DNA from: Carnegiea gigantea
Taxonomy: Eukaryota > Streptophyta > Magnoliopsida > Caryophyllales > Cactaceae
DNA length: 64,000 bases
NCBI GenBank assembly: GCA_029747015.1
Contig: JAKOGI010000110.1
Coordinates: forward strand, 263,233 to 327,232
Direction: 5' to 3'
Made by a program: the position numbers and the translations under genes. The notes beneath the pieces are model-generated. The model made no database searches, was not told the origin of the DNA, and saw only the letters and a list, made by a program, of their open reading frames with translations. Numbering within the stretch: the stretch's first letter is position 1; each line of letters opens with the position of its first letter. Shown one piece after another: positions 47,919 to 58,269 of this stretch.

Positions 47919-48782
47919 TAAATGGAAAGACTTCCCTGTTGAATAAACTTTTTGAGCAACTTTTCATATATGTTAATTTATCTTTTTTTTTTGGTTGTGT
48001 ATCAGTATTAATTATGAAGAAAATATTATTATGATTTCGTTAGTGGGTTTAACCAAATCCAACTCGTTGAGCGGGCCCTTAATTTTCACAAGTTGAATGA
48101 TACTGACAGTCATAGGGTCAAGTTGGCCAGTTGACAATCGTTGCTTATTTTGTACAAGCAACTTGCTTACCTGAAATATTGAAGAAAACAAAACATACAC
48201 GGCCATACTTTTCTAGCCGGCTGAAGGTGTATCATGCGATAAAGTTTGAAGTCCATGGGTTTAAATTAATAGAGGGGACCTCAAGGTGGGAAACGATGGC
48301 CTCCCACTATTTCCATAGTGGAGGAATTGATGTTATTATGGACGAAAATGGTCATGAATACTCTTTCACTCCGGAAGCCTATTCGTTTCAACGTTTTTTT
48401 TTGGCGGTAAGAGTAAAATTTGTAATTATCGGCAAGACTTAATTATAAATAGTAAAATGAGGTAAGAAAGAGTAAGAAGTAGTGGTTAAAAAGGCCATAA
48501 AATTTGGCTGTAAGTAGCAATAAGTTGTAAGCTAACACTCCCATAGGCGCTAAAACAAACAGGCCCTTAATAGTACGGGGATGAACATTAAGGAAATGCA
48601 ATAGAATTGACCTAATTGGACAACTTAATGGTGGTATGCCTGCCTTACAAAGAGTTGGTGTCTAATCCTAAGCATGACATTGAGGAAGCAATGCGTGAAC
48701 AATAGGGTGGGCTAGATCTTTAGGCCTTATCCTAGATTAACGGACTATTGTCATACTAAACCTCCAGGGTCTTATAGGTATC

Positions 48783-48900
48783 AGTTAGCTTAACTGGTAA
48801 AGATTTTAGGAATTATTATCAAAGAGGCATGGATTCAAAATCTCACATAAATCGATCTTTATGCCTCCTTTCGCGCCTGCCCCCTCCCAAAAGAAAAAAC
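48783..48900 (+). mobile_element. tRNA-derived SINE
   Basis: TAGCTTAACTGG near 48786-48800 fits the A box perfectly; a B-box-like GATTCAAAATC follows at about 48832-48842. It ends in CCCCCTCCCAAAAGAAAAAA, similar to the C-then-A tail of the SINE at 28602-28953. Confidence 0.6.
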
Positions 48901-48956
48901 TAAATAAAGAAAAATCTTACAGCCCTCGACCAAAAAGTTACTATATTTGGATCAAG

Positions 48957-49037
48957 GCCCAAATAGCAGCCCAAAGAGCCCTCACTCCAAAAGAAGTCCA
49001 TCATCACCTCTGATTTTATGGGCTTAATGAGTTGGGC
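48957..49037. promoter_or_regulatory. Cluster of GCCCA/TGGGC motifs upstream of the fasciclin gene
   Basis: GCCCA at 48957-48961 and 48969-48973, TGGGC at 49019-49023 and 49033-49037, followed within about 100-200 bases by the likely 5' UTR. Site II-like TGGGC(C/T) elements, bound by TCP factors, are common in broadly expressed plant genes. Function here is inferred. Confidence 0.4.
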
Positions 49038-49207
49038 CAGGATGCCTTGAGAAAGAACGTGCTTAGCATGACATGCTTAGTTTCTTCCTTACTAGTTCAA
49101 AAAAAGTCTTACCAGCAAAGCAGGGCAACATTACCCAACCACAGCTTCAAGCAGAGGAGAGGAGAGAGAAGGATTGCTTTCATTTTCGGCTTTTCTGTCA
49201 ATCTCAG

Positions 49208-49389
49208 GTAAAAGGATATTTTCAGTTCATCGTTGATTGCCATTTTTGCTTATCAATATTCGGAAAAGGTCTTGGTTCAAATACAACTTCAAATATCTGG
49301 CATGCTTTTGTCATTGATCATCAAATTTTGATTTTTTCAACTGCCCATTTGGTTAGATTTTACGATGATCACTTTTTTGTATTTTGAAG
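49208..49389 (+). other. Likely 5' UTR intron of the fasciclin gene
   Basis: Begins GTAAAAGGATATTTTC after CAATCTCAG and ends TTTTTTGTATTTTGAAG. It is T-rich like plant introns. An alternative acceptor lies at 49400, directly before the start codon. Confidence 0.5.
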
Positions 49390-49401
49390 GATATTTGAAG
49401 A

Positions 49402-50010
49402 ATGATGAGGAAAAGCAAGCTGATCAGACACCCAATTACTATGCTGCTAATGCTTGTATCAGTATGCAGTACAATTGCAGTGATTCTGTCATTGCTCGAT
49501 TTACCTGAAATCCCAACCGAAATCCATCCCCAAGATTCCTGGGAAACGAACGAAAATGGCGGGAAATTAGGCATATTTGGGGAGATGATGATTAAGATGT
49601 TACCCCATGATTTACCGTTCACAGTATTTGTGCCCTCTGACAGGGCATTTGAACACATTTTGAGATTAAGGCCAAACCACAGTTTTACCCCTGAAGAGTG
49701 GGATAACAAATATGCAACAGTCTCTCGTGTTCTGGGCTTCTCAACTGTTCCTCGAAAGATCTATGCAAGTTCAGTCCCCATTGGCGAAGAAAGATCCTTT
49801 GATTCAATCTCAGGGCTCCGGTTGCATATTTCCAAGGATTTGGATGGAGTGTTGGTTGTCAATAGGGTGCGGTCAGAAGTGGTGGATATTAGGAAAGGCG
49901 AGGTGGTTGTGCATGTAAATGATGGCATTCTAATGGACACTGAGTTTGACAGAGCAGTTCGACCGCATGATGATGAAGAAGAGAGACGGTGGAAGTCAGC
50001 TTCTTTCTGA
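49402..50010 (+). CDS. Membrane-anchored single FAS1 (fasciclin) domain protein, 202 aa
   Basis: A basic N-terminus (MMRKSKLIRH) precedes one hydrophobic segment at about residues 12-32, which can act as signal-anchor. One fasciclin-like domain follows (about 58-180), with the H1-type motif FTVFVPSDRAFE (73-84) and the H2-type VVVHVNDGILMD (168-179). The tail is acidic then basic. FAS1 domains are adhesion-type extracellular modules; short single-domain forms without the arabinogalactan region occur in plants and are poorly understood. A 5' UTR intron is likely: donor CTCAG-GTAAAA at 49208 and acceptor TTTTGAAG at 49389. The ATG at 49402 is the first in frame after the acceptor. No GPI signal at the C-terminus. 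Confidence 0.85.
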   Translation: MMRKSKLIRHPITMLLMLVSVCSTIAVILSLLDLPEIPTEIHPQDSWETNENGGKLGIFGEMMIKMLPHDLPFTVFVPSDRAFEHILRLRPNHSFTPEEWDNKYATVSRVLGFSTVPRKIYASSVPIGEERSFDSISGLRLHISKDLDGVLVVNRVRSEVVDIRKGEVVVHVNDGILMDTEFDRAVRPHDDEEERRWKSASF

Positions 50011-50390
50011 TGTTTGTAATGGTCTTCCAATCAATTCTTTATTTTTTGCGGGTGGCTTAGAAGTTGTAAAGATTTTCCGGTTAAGGCTGTAACGCATCTC
50101 GTCGACATGTCCTTCATGGCATTGGGGTTGCCACTAACAATTATGAGACAATCTGAGTTATTTGGTCATGAAATTCGCCTATGCCCTAAGTAGCAAGTTT
50201 GTTTTTTATTTTTATTTTCGGGTAGCAGTTAATAAGTGCACGATTCTTCCCAAAATAAATTACCATGAGACAATTTCACACCAAATTCACCGCTTTAGCT
50301 ATTTGTTGTTTTTTAACACCTTTTATTGCAGACAAACTCTCATGATCCGTAACAGAACACATAATTTCCCTCTTGTTATCCCCTTCTTGG

Positions 50391-50416
50391 TTCCTTTTTT
50401 TTTTGGGGGGGGGGGG
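50391..50416. repeat. T10-G12 homopolymer junction
   Basis: A run of T passes into a run of G after GGTTCC, in the 3' flank of the fasciclin gene. It is the inverse form of the C/A junctions near 3180, 8891 and 10269. Confidence 0.7.
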
Positions 50417-50961
50417 GGAGGAGGAGTGGGGAACAATCATTTCTCATTTCTGTTCAATTTGATCTAGCAAAGGCACATCGAGTCTATTGCGTTTTAACAG
50501 TAGTCGCTGGATCTCGAAGATTGTAAGTATGCACCACCTAGCGCGAAAATGGCAACTAAAATTGCATCACTCATGCAAAGTATGGAGATGACACCATAAA
50601 ACATGAGCAATCAAATCCAATCTGCTAATTCAATTGAAACTTCTGCTCCCCAACTAATGTCTGGTCACTAATGAAACGAAAGAAAGCAGTACAGTATCTC
50701 TAACCGTACGGCATCTCTTGCATGGTTTCACATACAATTGGGCATTAAGGAGTACTCCAATTTCGGCGAAGTGATGACGACGTGGGCTTCAAGCCTGATT
50801 CTCATTCAACATTCTGTTGATATTTTATAAATGCAGAAACTTTTGAGGAAAACAAGCTCACTATAACACCCAAATAAGCAATGGAGAACAGATGAACTTG
50901 TTAGTCTCAACAAAGCCGCTTGACCCCTATAGTCTTGGCTTGTGTAGAAATTCCACAAATT

Positions 50962-53900
50962 TTAACTTCCAGCAGCAGCAGGCACAGATACTGGTTTTGA
51001 GTCCTCTGCTTTTTCATGCTCCCTGTTAAGCATCTGCAATGATAAACCAAATGTTAATTAGGATAACCAGACACTGGCATAACATCGTAAATAAAATCAC
51101 AACTAATCTCAAATCAGGGATAAAATCACTACACCTGATCACTGGCCATTTTTTTTAAAATGGAAAAATTGTAAATGGTGCAGGATAGAAGTTCCCTTTT
51201 CATCTACGTCCCCTTTTCATCTAATCTTTCCAATCAGATGATGGCACATAAGACTATCCACGTCCCTTTTCATCTAATTTTTCCAATCAGAAGATTTAGT
51301 TCCGTAGAAGTGCAGGACACAAGTCCCTCTATGCGCCTATGAGACAAACTCCTCAGTCTCCTCAACTAATGGTTTGTGCCTGTCAATACAGATCTCTTTC
51401 TAAACAACTATTCACACATGCGCATCTTCCATGCCTTGTAGCAGTAGTCCTACCCATTTCATATTCCACAGTCATCTAGAACATGTCAGTGAAGGAATGG
51501 AAAAGGACTGGCTCTCCTCATCACAAAAACATAAGAACAAGGAGTTTCATCCCCCACATAACAATTGACACCTCAAAGAGGTTTCATCATCATGAAGCAA
51601 TCAGAAATTCAATAGGTCATTCTATCTATCACTCAAGTCTTCCCTCACTTTCACTTCTGTTTTATTTTACCCAGCACCCAACAGAAATTCAAGGCTCACT
51701 GGAAGGAGGAAAGACTGAAGAAGAGAAAGGAAATAAGAGAGGCTCAGCTCAATTGACATAGACAGAACAAAAGGCTCGGCTCCAAGCAGAGCACAATTAT
51801 TTAATGATAACTATCATTGTCCATCAACAAGAATGCATCTACACTTAATTATGGAATAGGATAAACTCTCTATTTGGCTTTGGCTTACTTTCGAACACTT
51901 CAACAACTTACAGACTAAAGTTTTTTCTCACCAATAAACTGTATTTTAATGAAGCAATCTCACTGGGCCTCCTTTCTCTTCTTTCTACATTAATTTTAGC
52001 GCTAAATTGAATAGAATAAAGCTTTAAGTTAGTCCGACCTTTTACTGTTTAGTCCAATGAAGAAAATAAAGGAACACCAGCAACCACATTAGCACAAGAA
52101 ACCATAATGAAATGGGCCAAATTGCAACCACATAAAATAGAACCATTTCAAGCAACTAATCACGTCCATGAACTCAGCAGCTGACACAAACTACGTATAT
52201 TTCCAGAGCAAAAACATAGAGCACACCAAACAGACTTGAAAGAAGCACAAGGCATCGTGTAATATTTCCCCCTTTTCTTTTTGCCTACTAAGTACAGGAT
52301 GAAAACTTCTCACCTTGTTGTTAATCAAGTTGTGCAGAGCAATTACACTTCTAATAAGAGAAGACAGATATATAACCAGCATCATGTCATTTGTTTTGAC
52401 TGCACAAATAAGAACAATATCAGATAACAGATGCCAAAAAAGCATAAGACTGTTGGCAGATTCTACCATGCTTTTTTTTTTTTTTCCCATACCTGCAAAA
52501 GCCTTGATCAACTCTGACACACTTAGATTAGGGAGAAGATTGAAGATGTCCTGCATGAATAGAGAAACACAAAATATAATATTGCAAGCAAAAAATAGAG
52601 AAAATCAAACCAAATACTGAGCAAGTATTGGTGGATAATCAACAAAGGCTAATACTGGCAAAGCCACAGGAACCACCAATCTTCCTCAATACGGGACTAA
52701 TCTGGCATCTTTTGTACAGTTTCACTCCCAGACGTTGTTTGTTTGTTACCTTTCAGCCCTGTCATACTGGCTGGCTATTTGATACAATTAGCAGTGCAGA
52801 ATCCTATTAAAAATAATGCTAAAACAGAGATGGATCAAAAAATAGATGAAGTTTCCTTCCCCCTCAACAAAAAAGGAGAACCCCAAGGAGTTCACGAAAT
52901 CAAACAGATTTTGCAATGGATATTGTATAAACCCAGTCAACAAGGTAAATCAGCTGAAGAGCAACTCCAAACTCTGTGAAGGACCAAGCCTCACTAGTTG
53001 AGAAACTGCATAACGTTGCTCACAGTAGGAAACTTCTATGATTTAGCAAATAGCAATGAATTTTTGATCCCTTGTTTCATCCTATTTAATAGAAGATTTC
53101 TCTTGTATATCCTCCATTTCTATTTACACTAAATAGACCAGAATAAAATTGCAGTAGATGACACCAATATCTAAAAAAAAGTGAACCAGATAGGAATGAA
53201 CCTGTAAATGGTACAGTATTTCATGGTTTAATGGGAGCTTTTCATCGATCACAAGATCAAGATAACCGCGGATCTCTCGAAGACGTGCATCTAATCCCTT
53301 AAGAGCCGCAAGCTTCCCAGTTACCTGCACAGGGGGAGAAAATGTCTCTTGCTTATGTCCAACAAAAAAATGCGCAGGCAAATTAAAGATCAAATTGTTT
53401 CACGTTACTCCACAACAGATACAAACAGAAAACTAGCCCAACTGCCAAAGACTAACCTCTGTTGCGAGTGTACTGATGGTGGTATCTTTCACATCTCTAA
53501 GCAAGTGTTCCACTCCTACGTTAACAACATATGGAACTAAGTAACAACTAACATGCATGAAGAATGCATAATAAACATAGACATAAACATAAACAACATA
53601 AAAAAAACATCGTAAACAACATATTATCTGTTACAAGGCAGACCATACCAATTTCCTCCACTTCATGGGCAGCAATTTCTGAAGGAACATGCACAAACAC
53701 CTTCTGACTCTTTTCTGTCGCATTCTGCAAACATTTAACAACGATTCCACATTGAGAAGTTCAGCACCAAACAAAAAGTTATGATGGACAATAAGAAAGT
53801 TCAGCACCAAACGAAAAAGTTGTGATGGACAAAATCAAAATCCAAGAATATGACCAGCTCTTTAAGTAACATCACTTTTACTTGTAGGATGCATAATCAT

Positions 53901-56900
53901 GTCCAGAAAATTCCACATTGAGAAGAAGGTTCCAAAACGAAAGTTTCATTGCTTCCTCCTTTCCAAGTGTTCTCGGGGAAGATCTTGTAGTTCTAGGTGT
54001 TTTGACATCCATGATTCTATTGCTTGGGACAGAGAACATCCTTACAGTCAAAGGAAAAAGAATACAATTGAACTGCACATTCAGAGCTCGGCTTCGAAAT
54101 GCACATGCATTAGCTTCTTTACTGCCTGATGGTTCAACTCTAAAGAAGGTACTTGTGGCCAACTTGTAGAAGGATGTCAGTTTATTTATACAAGTAAACG
54201 ACAACGCGGCTAAACATTTCGCAAATCCTCTGGTAAGAAGGAAGGATAAATCATGATATCTAATTTCCAACCTCAAATTTTTTGTACACAAAAGCCAGGG
54301 TTTCACCTGGTTTCCATGGTCTAGCAGGAATAAACAGGGCCTCTCCATTGCCATTTGAAGGAACAAAACTTCATTTGGAGGATACTTCTGTTCTACTGTT
54401 GGTTCCTTTCTCATACCAATGGAGCAGAAATTCCCTTTGTCTGACATACAAAACAGTACCACATACAAAAGTACATAAAACTAGACTCATTTTTCAAGCT
54501 CTTTTTTTATTCAACAACACAATTGACTGGCTATTTATATTAGAAATCTACCTACAATTTATAACAGAATAATAGACAAGAATTTTTTTTCTAAAAAAAG
54601 CAATTGATAAATTCCAAGATAGAAAACTGATGTCTAAAGCACTAATCAGATCACACAGCAAGAAAGAGTACTTCAGAATTTACCTCTTTAACCTCTTCGA
54701 CAGCATAATAAGCCTTTGTCGGTATTCCCAACTCTTCTGGTTGAACATCAATGATGACCAAGACGGGATTTGGTACATAGCTGCAACCATTAAAACAGTT
54801 GTCAAACTAGGGGCCGGTGTTTCAACAAAAAAAAAAAAAAAACAGCAGGCTTGGGAGGAGGTCGGGGCGTTCGAGGAAGAAATCTACATCTGGCTGTAAT
54901 ATGGCCATTTGTGGCATTGACAAGAACTTCGCAATGTTTTCAACAGGTCAACTGTGACCATGATATTGTGATAAGTGGAACCCACAAAGTTGGTCCCATT
55001 GTTCTAACAACTCCATCTCATAATGGATGTCAGCCTTATAGAACAAGTAATCAGCACCACTGCACCATAAAGGAGCAGAGAGACAGAGGATACGAACTTA
55101 TCAATGTACACAGTACACATTGCATTAACTATATGGTTGATAGTAGAAGATACGCATTCAATTAAACTTTTCCCGAAAAAACTGATTTGATGGTTTATAA
55201 TAAAGGCAGACCTCTCACTGTGAAACAAAAGAAGGAAGAACAATACTTTCTAAATTTACAGTCAAAAGGAAGAAGAGAGCATAAGAGCAAAATTTACAGT
55301 CAAAAGGAAGAAGAGAGCATAAGAGCAGGAGAAGCAATGACAGATTGATGATCAAGTAAATACCACATGGACCTCATTTTACACAGTATCAAAAAGTATC
55401 TTACTCGCTAAACAATCTGTGGATATCCAGATCATTTTCCCGCAGCTTGGGACCAGTGCTATACCAGCCCACAAAATGTTCCCTCGCTGAAAACCAAGGA
55501 AATTAGCATAAGATCAGTTTAAATTTGAGGCAATAGAGCAAGAAATCAGGTACATTATTAAACAAAACTTGCCATTTATTCTCCGGAACATGGAGAACAT
55601 AGATTCATGGTAGTTATGGTCAAGAAACCAAATGCTTGGATCCTTTTCATCTTCCTCAAAGGGTACTGCATTATTATTAACATTCAAATGTCAACGCAAA
55701 CTCCATAACTGCAAAAGAAGGAGAATTACAGAAGGCCAGATTGCTGATAACTGATAAGTTCCTTTCCCAGCAAATTCCATACTTCATAACTCTGAACCTT
55801 GTACATTGAAACCACTATTACACTTCCCTCCATTAACTAGCTGACCATAAGAAAGACAACCTTGGCACAGCGTGGATCACTTCAGAGAAATACTTCAACA
55901 TTTATGGCACAAAAACAAAAGTTCTTTAACTCCAATGAGGGGAAGATCACAAAAGATAATCTGAGATGCAACAGAAATTGCTATTTGAGGTAGTTCCACC
56001 AATGGTCCAATTGCTACAAGGGAATGCAGCCTGGCATAGGAACAGACATTCAAGAGTAAAACACATTGCTTCAGCGAATTTTAATTGGAATAATAAGTTC
56101 AGACAAGTAGTCTTCAATGAGGTATTTCACCACCATGTAACTTGATTTCCTACAATTGAAGCCTCAGAGGCAAATTGAAACTATAGTTCTTAATCTCAAA
56201 GCCATCACCAGATTCACCAAGTACAGGACTGCAGTGTGATGAATTTACTGGAATCAAATGTATTTATGTTTGTCCGTCATTTTCATGTAAATAATCAAAA
56301 ATTCTCCGTCCAGTGAGCACACCCTGCATTCAACCAAAAGACTGAAGAAAGTGCGCTTCACTCAATTATACACAGGTAAACATAAATCTTACAAGAAAAA
56401 AGCACCTATACGATCAGATCAGATCACAAGCCACATGTTCTCAGTACTATAATTGCACCCAGACAAGACCTCCGCCATCAAGTTTAACCTGAATCCACTA
56501 AGTTGGCCGCTCATTTAAGAGAAACTTAGGTCCATCAAGCAATCGAACAAATCAAACAAGTGAAAATTCACATCTTTTTTTTTTTTTTTTTGGGCAATTC
56601 TAATTTCTCATCAATTCAAGGCAACAAACTTAACTCAGCAACTCCAAACACCGAACAGAAGCCAATGCAAGCCCTAAGCATCAAAAAACTGAACTGATGG
56701 AACCAAAATCAAAATCCTAATACACCAACCTAGTTCGAAAATCATGCAATTCGAGTTGAAAATTGAATTCAAGATAACAAACCTAACTCAGTAACTCTAA
56801 ACATAACCAATGCAAACCCTAAGCATTAAAAATTGAATCGAAAGAACCGAAATCGACACCCTAATTCACCAATTTAGCTCGAAATCATGCAACAAGAACA

Positions 56901-57138
56901 TCAAATGGAAGCGCAGATCGAGAAGAGGGAAAATGAATGAAGTTACATTACCGGCATAGCTGTTGGTGACATCGACGGTGCCTTTGAAGGAGCTACCGAG
57001 CAAAACGCCGACGACACGCTTCTTAGTGTCGCGTGCGACGCGGTTGTAGTGATCGACGATGCTGAGAAGCACCAAAGGGTGAACCACCACTTTCTCGATT
57101 GGCCTTGATGAAATTTGCTGCGTCTTTATCACATCCAT
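50962..57138 (-). CDS. RPN8: 26S proteasome non-ATPase regulatory subunit 7 (RPN8), ten exons, 310 aa
   Basis: Exons: 57138-56952, 55665-55573, 55486-55405, 54780-54684, 53724-53649, 53515-53457, 53324-53202, 52550-52493, 52399-52314, 51033-50962; they total 933 nt with all phases matching. RPN8 is an MPN-domain subunit of the proteasome lid and pairs with the deubiquitinase RPN11. The protein starts [20 protein letters not shown] and includes [17 protein letters not shown] where RPN11 has its metal-binding HxH, so the catalytic JAMM residues are absent, as in all RPN8. The C-terminal part ([26 protein letters not shown]) forms the helices that bundle with other lid subunits. Length matches plant RPN8. 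Intron 2 is GC-AG. Complete and apparently functional; Arabidopsis has two paralogues (RPN8A/B) and which one this corresponds to is not decidable. Confidence 0.97.
55487..55572 (-). other. GC-AG intron of RPN8
   Basis: The donor reads ATG-GCAAGT and the acceptor TTTTCAG-CGAGG. Only this cut keeps the reading frame from RRIN into AREHFVGWY; using the nearby GT two bases on would shift the frame. The bases after GC (AAGT) match the U1 consensus well, usual for GC introns. Confidence 0.85.
56613..56892. repeat. Imperfect ~130-bp tandem duplication in intron 1 of RPN8
   Basis: Copy A (56613-56749) and copy B (56766-56892) share AATTCAAG(G/A)(C/T)AACAAAC, CCAATGCAA(G/A)CCCTAAGCAT and (A/G)AAATCATGCAA. 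Copy B has AAACCCTAA (56814-56822), a telo-box-like word often near the start of highly expressed plant genes. It lies just downstream of exon 1. Confidence 0.75.
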
Positions 57139-57388
57139 TTCTTCGTCTTCTCCTCTGATTTCACTGACCTAGAAGTAACCTTCTATCGGTGGTTTCTTGC
57201 TCAACAATCTGATGCTGCTCTGCAGCAGCTGTTCTTCTCTCTCTTCAGTCTTCCCCCGCTTTGGCTCTTTCCCTTTGTTCGTGCTCTCTCTTTCCCAGTT
57301 CCTACTTTCTCTTTCTATCACTACACTTTTCTTTTTTTTTTCTCTTTTTTTTTTTCTTTGTTTGAGGATTGGGGCATTTGAACCGTGC

Positions 57389-57513
57389 TGGGCCGTGCAT
57401 TACTGGACCGGTTTAGATGTTCGGCCTTTCGGCTAAAACAATGGACCGTTTCGGATTTGTTTGGTAATCCACAAAGTAATATTTTGGCCCTCCAAATCCA
57501 TATTTTTTTGGGC
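57389..57513. promoter_or_regulatory. TGGGCC motifs upstream of RPN8
   Basis: TGGGC at 57389-57393 and 57509-57513, about 250 and 370 bases before the ATG, both followed by C. TGGGC is the proteasome-related cis-element reported for plant proteasome genes induced by proteasome stress. Two short motifs are weak evidence alone; the gene identity strengthens it. Confidence 0.4.
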
Positions 57514-57519
57514 CTTGGA

Positions 57520-58057
57520 TATTTTTAACGGATAGTCAACGTTTGCTGCTGCTTGGATGTCCGCATCCCTTCAAGGGAGCAGGATAGCTATGAAATTACA
57601 TTTGAAGTCCGTGTGGTAATATAGACCAGGCATCTTTCAGCCTACAAATGAGTATTTATAGAGTGTGCTATGAGTATTTATATGGTGTGCTAATAATCAG
57701 TTTTGTTAATGAAAACTTATATGGTCTACAAAATATCAGCATTTATATAGAATATAAATAAGTATCAGTTATGTTTTATATCTTACAGTACTTTACCTAA
57801 AGTTGTCGTCAGAAGATTGAATATTGCTGCAATAAAAATGGGACCATATGTATCAGTCACCTCACTAGTGAACATTTATATGGTGTGCAAATGATTTTTT
57901 TGGTATTTTTATGTATTTTATAATCCGTTGTTTTGTTTGCGGTTCTAGTTTGGTAGTTTTCATACTTATGATTAACAAATGTAACACTTGTTATTTATCT
58001 GTTTTATAACCAATGAGCATTTATGACGCATACAAATGAGCATTTCAAATGTCCTAG
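57520..58057. other. Spacer with repeated TTTATATGGTGTGC words
   Basis: Near-copies of GAGTATTTATATGGTGTGC recur at about 57652, 57672 and 57874, with related AGCATTTATATAG words at 57739 and GAGCATTTATGACGC at 58014. No gene. Possibly a decayed repeat element. Confidence 0.4.
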
Positions 58058-58060
58058 TAA

Positions 58061-58266
58061 GGGCCTATTTTTTTCGTGAGTTAATTTCAAAATACCAATC
58101 TTAACCCACTTCAACCAACTTCACTATTTTAACTAAGTTTAATTTATCACATAAAAAAAATTTAACCCACTTCAACCTACTTCAACCTATTTCAACCTAC
58201 TTCAACCTACCTCAACCCACTTCACCCCTTTACCCACCCCAATTTACCCACAAAAAGAACATGCCC
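58061..58266 (+). mobile_element. Tourist-like MITE with TTCAACC-subrepeat core (206 bp), cleanest copy
   Basis: TAA target duplication at 58058-58060 and 58267-58269. The ends GGGCCTATTTTTTTCGTG and CACAAAAAGAACATGCCC are inverted. The core holds a series of TTCAACC(C/T)AC units, some in immediate tandem (about 58160-58220). Confidence 0.85.
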
Positions 58267-58269
58267 TAA

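Noticed and set aside
48131..48442. 103-residue frame with DVIMDENGHEYSFTPEAY
   Set aside because: Looks protein-like in part, but no family recognised, no start context and runs into a poly-T region; left out as a gene.
48395..48560. Possible MITE ending AAACAAACAGGCCC before TTAA
   Set aside because: Only one end looks like a terminal repeat; no matching left end or target duplication found.
53878..54468. 196-residue minus-strand frame within RPN8 intron 4
   Set aside because: Lies between exons 4 and 5 of a well-supported gene; no family resemblance.
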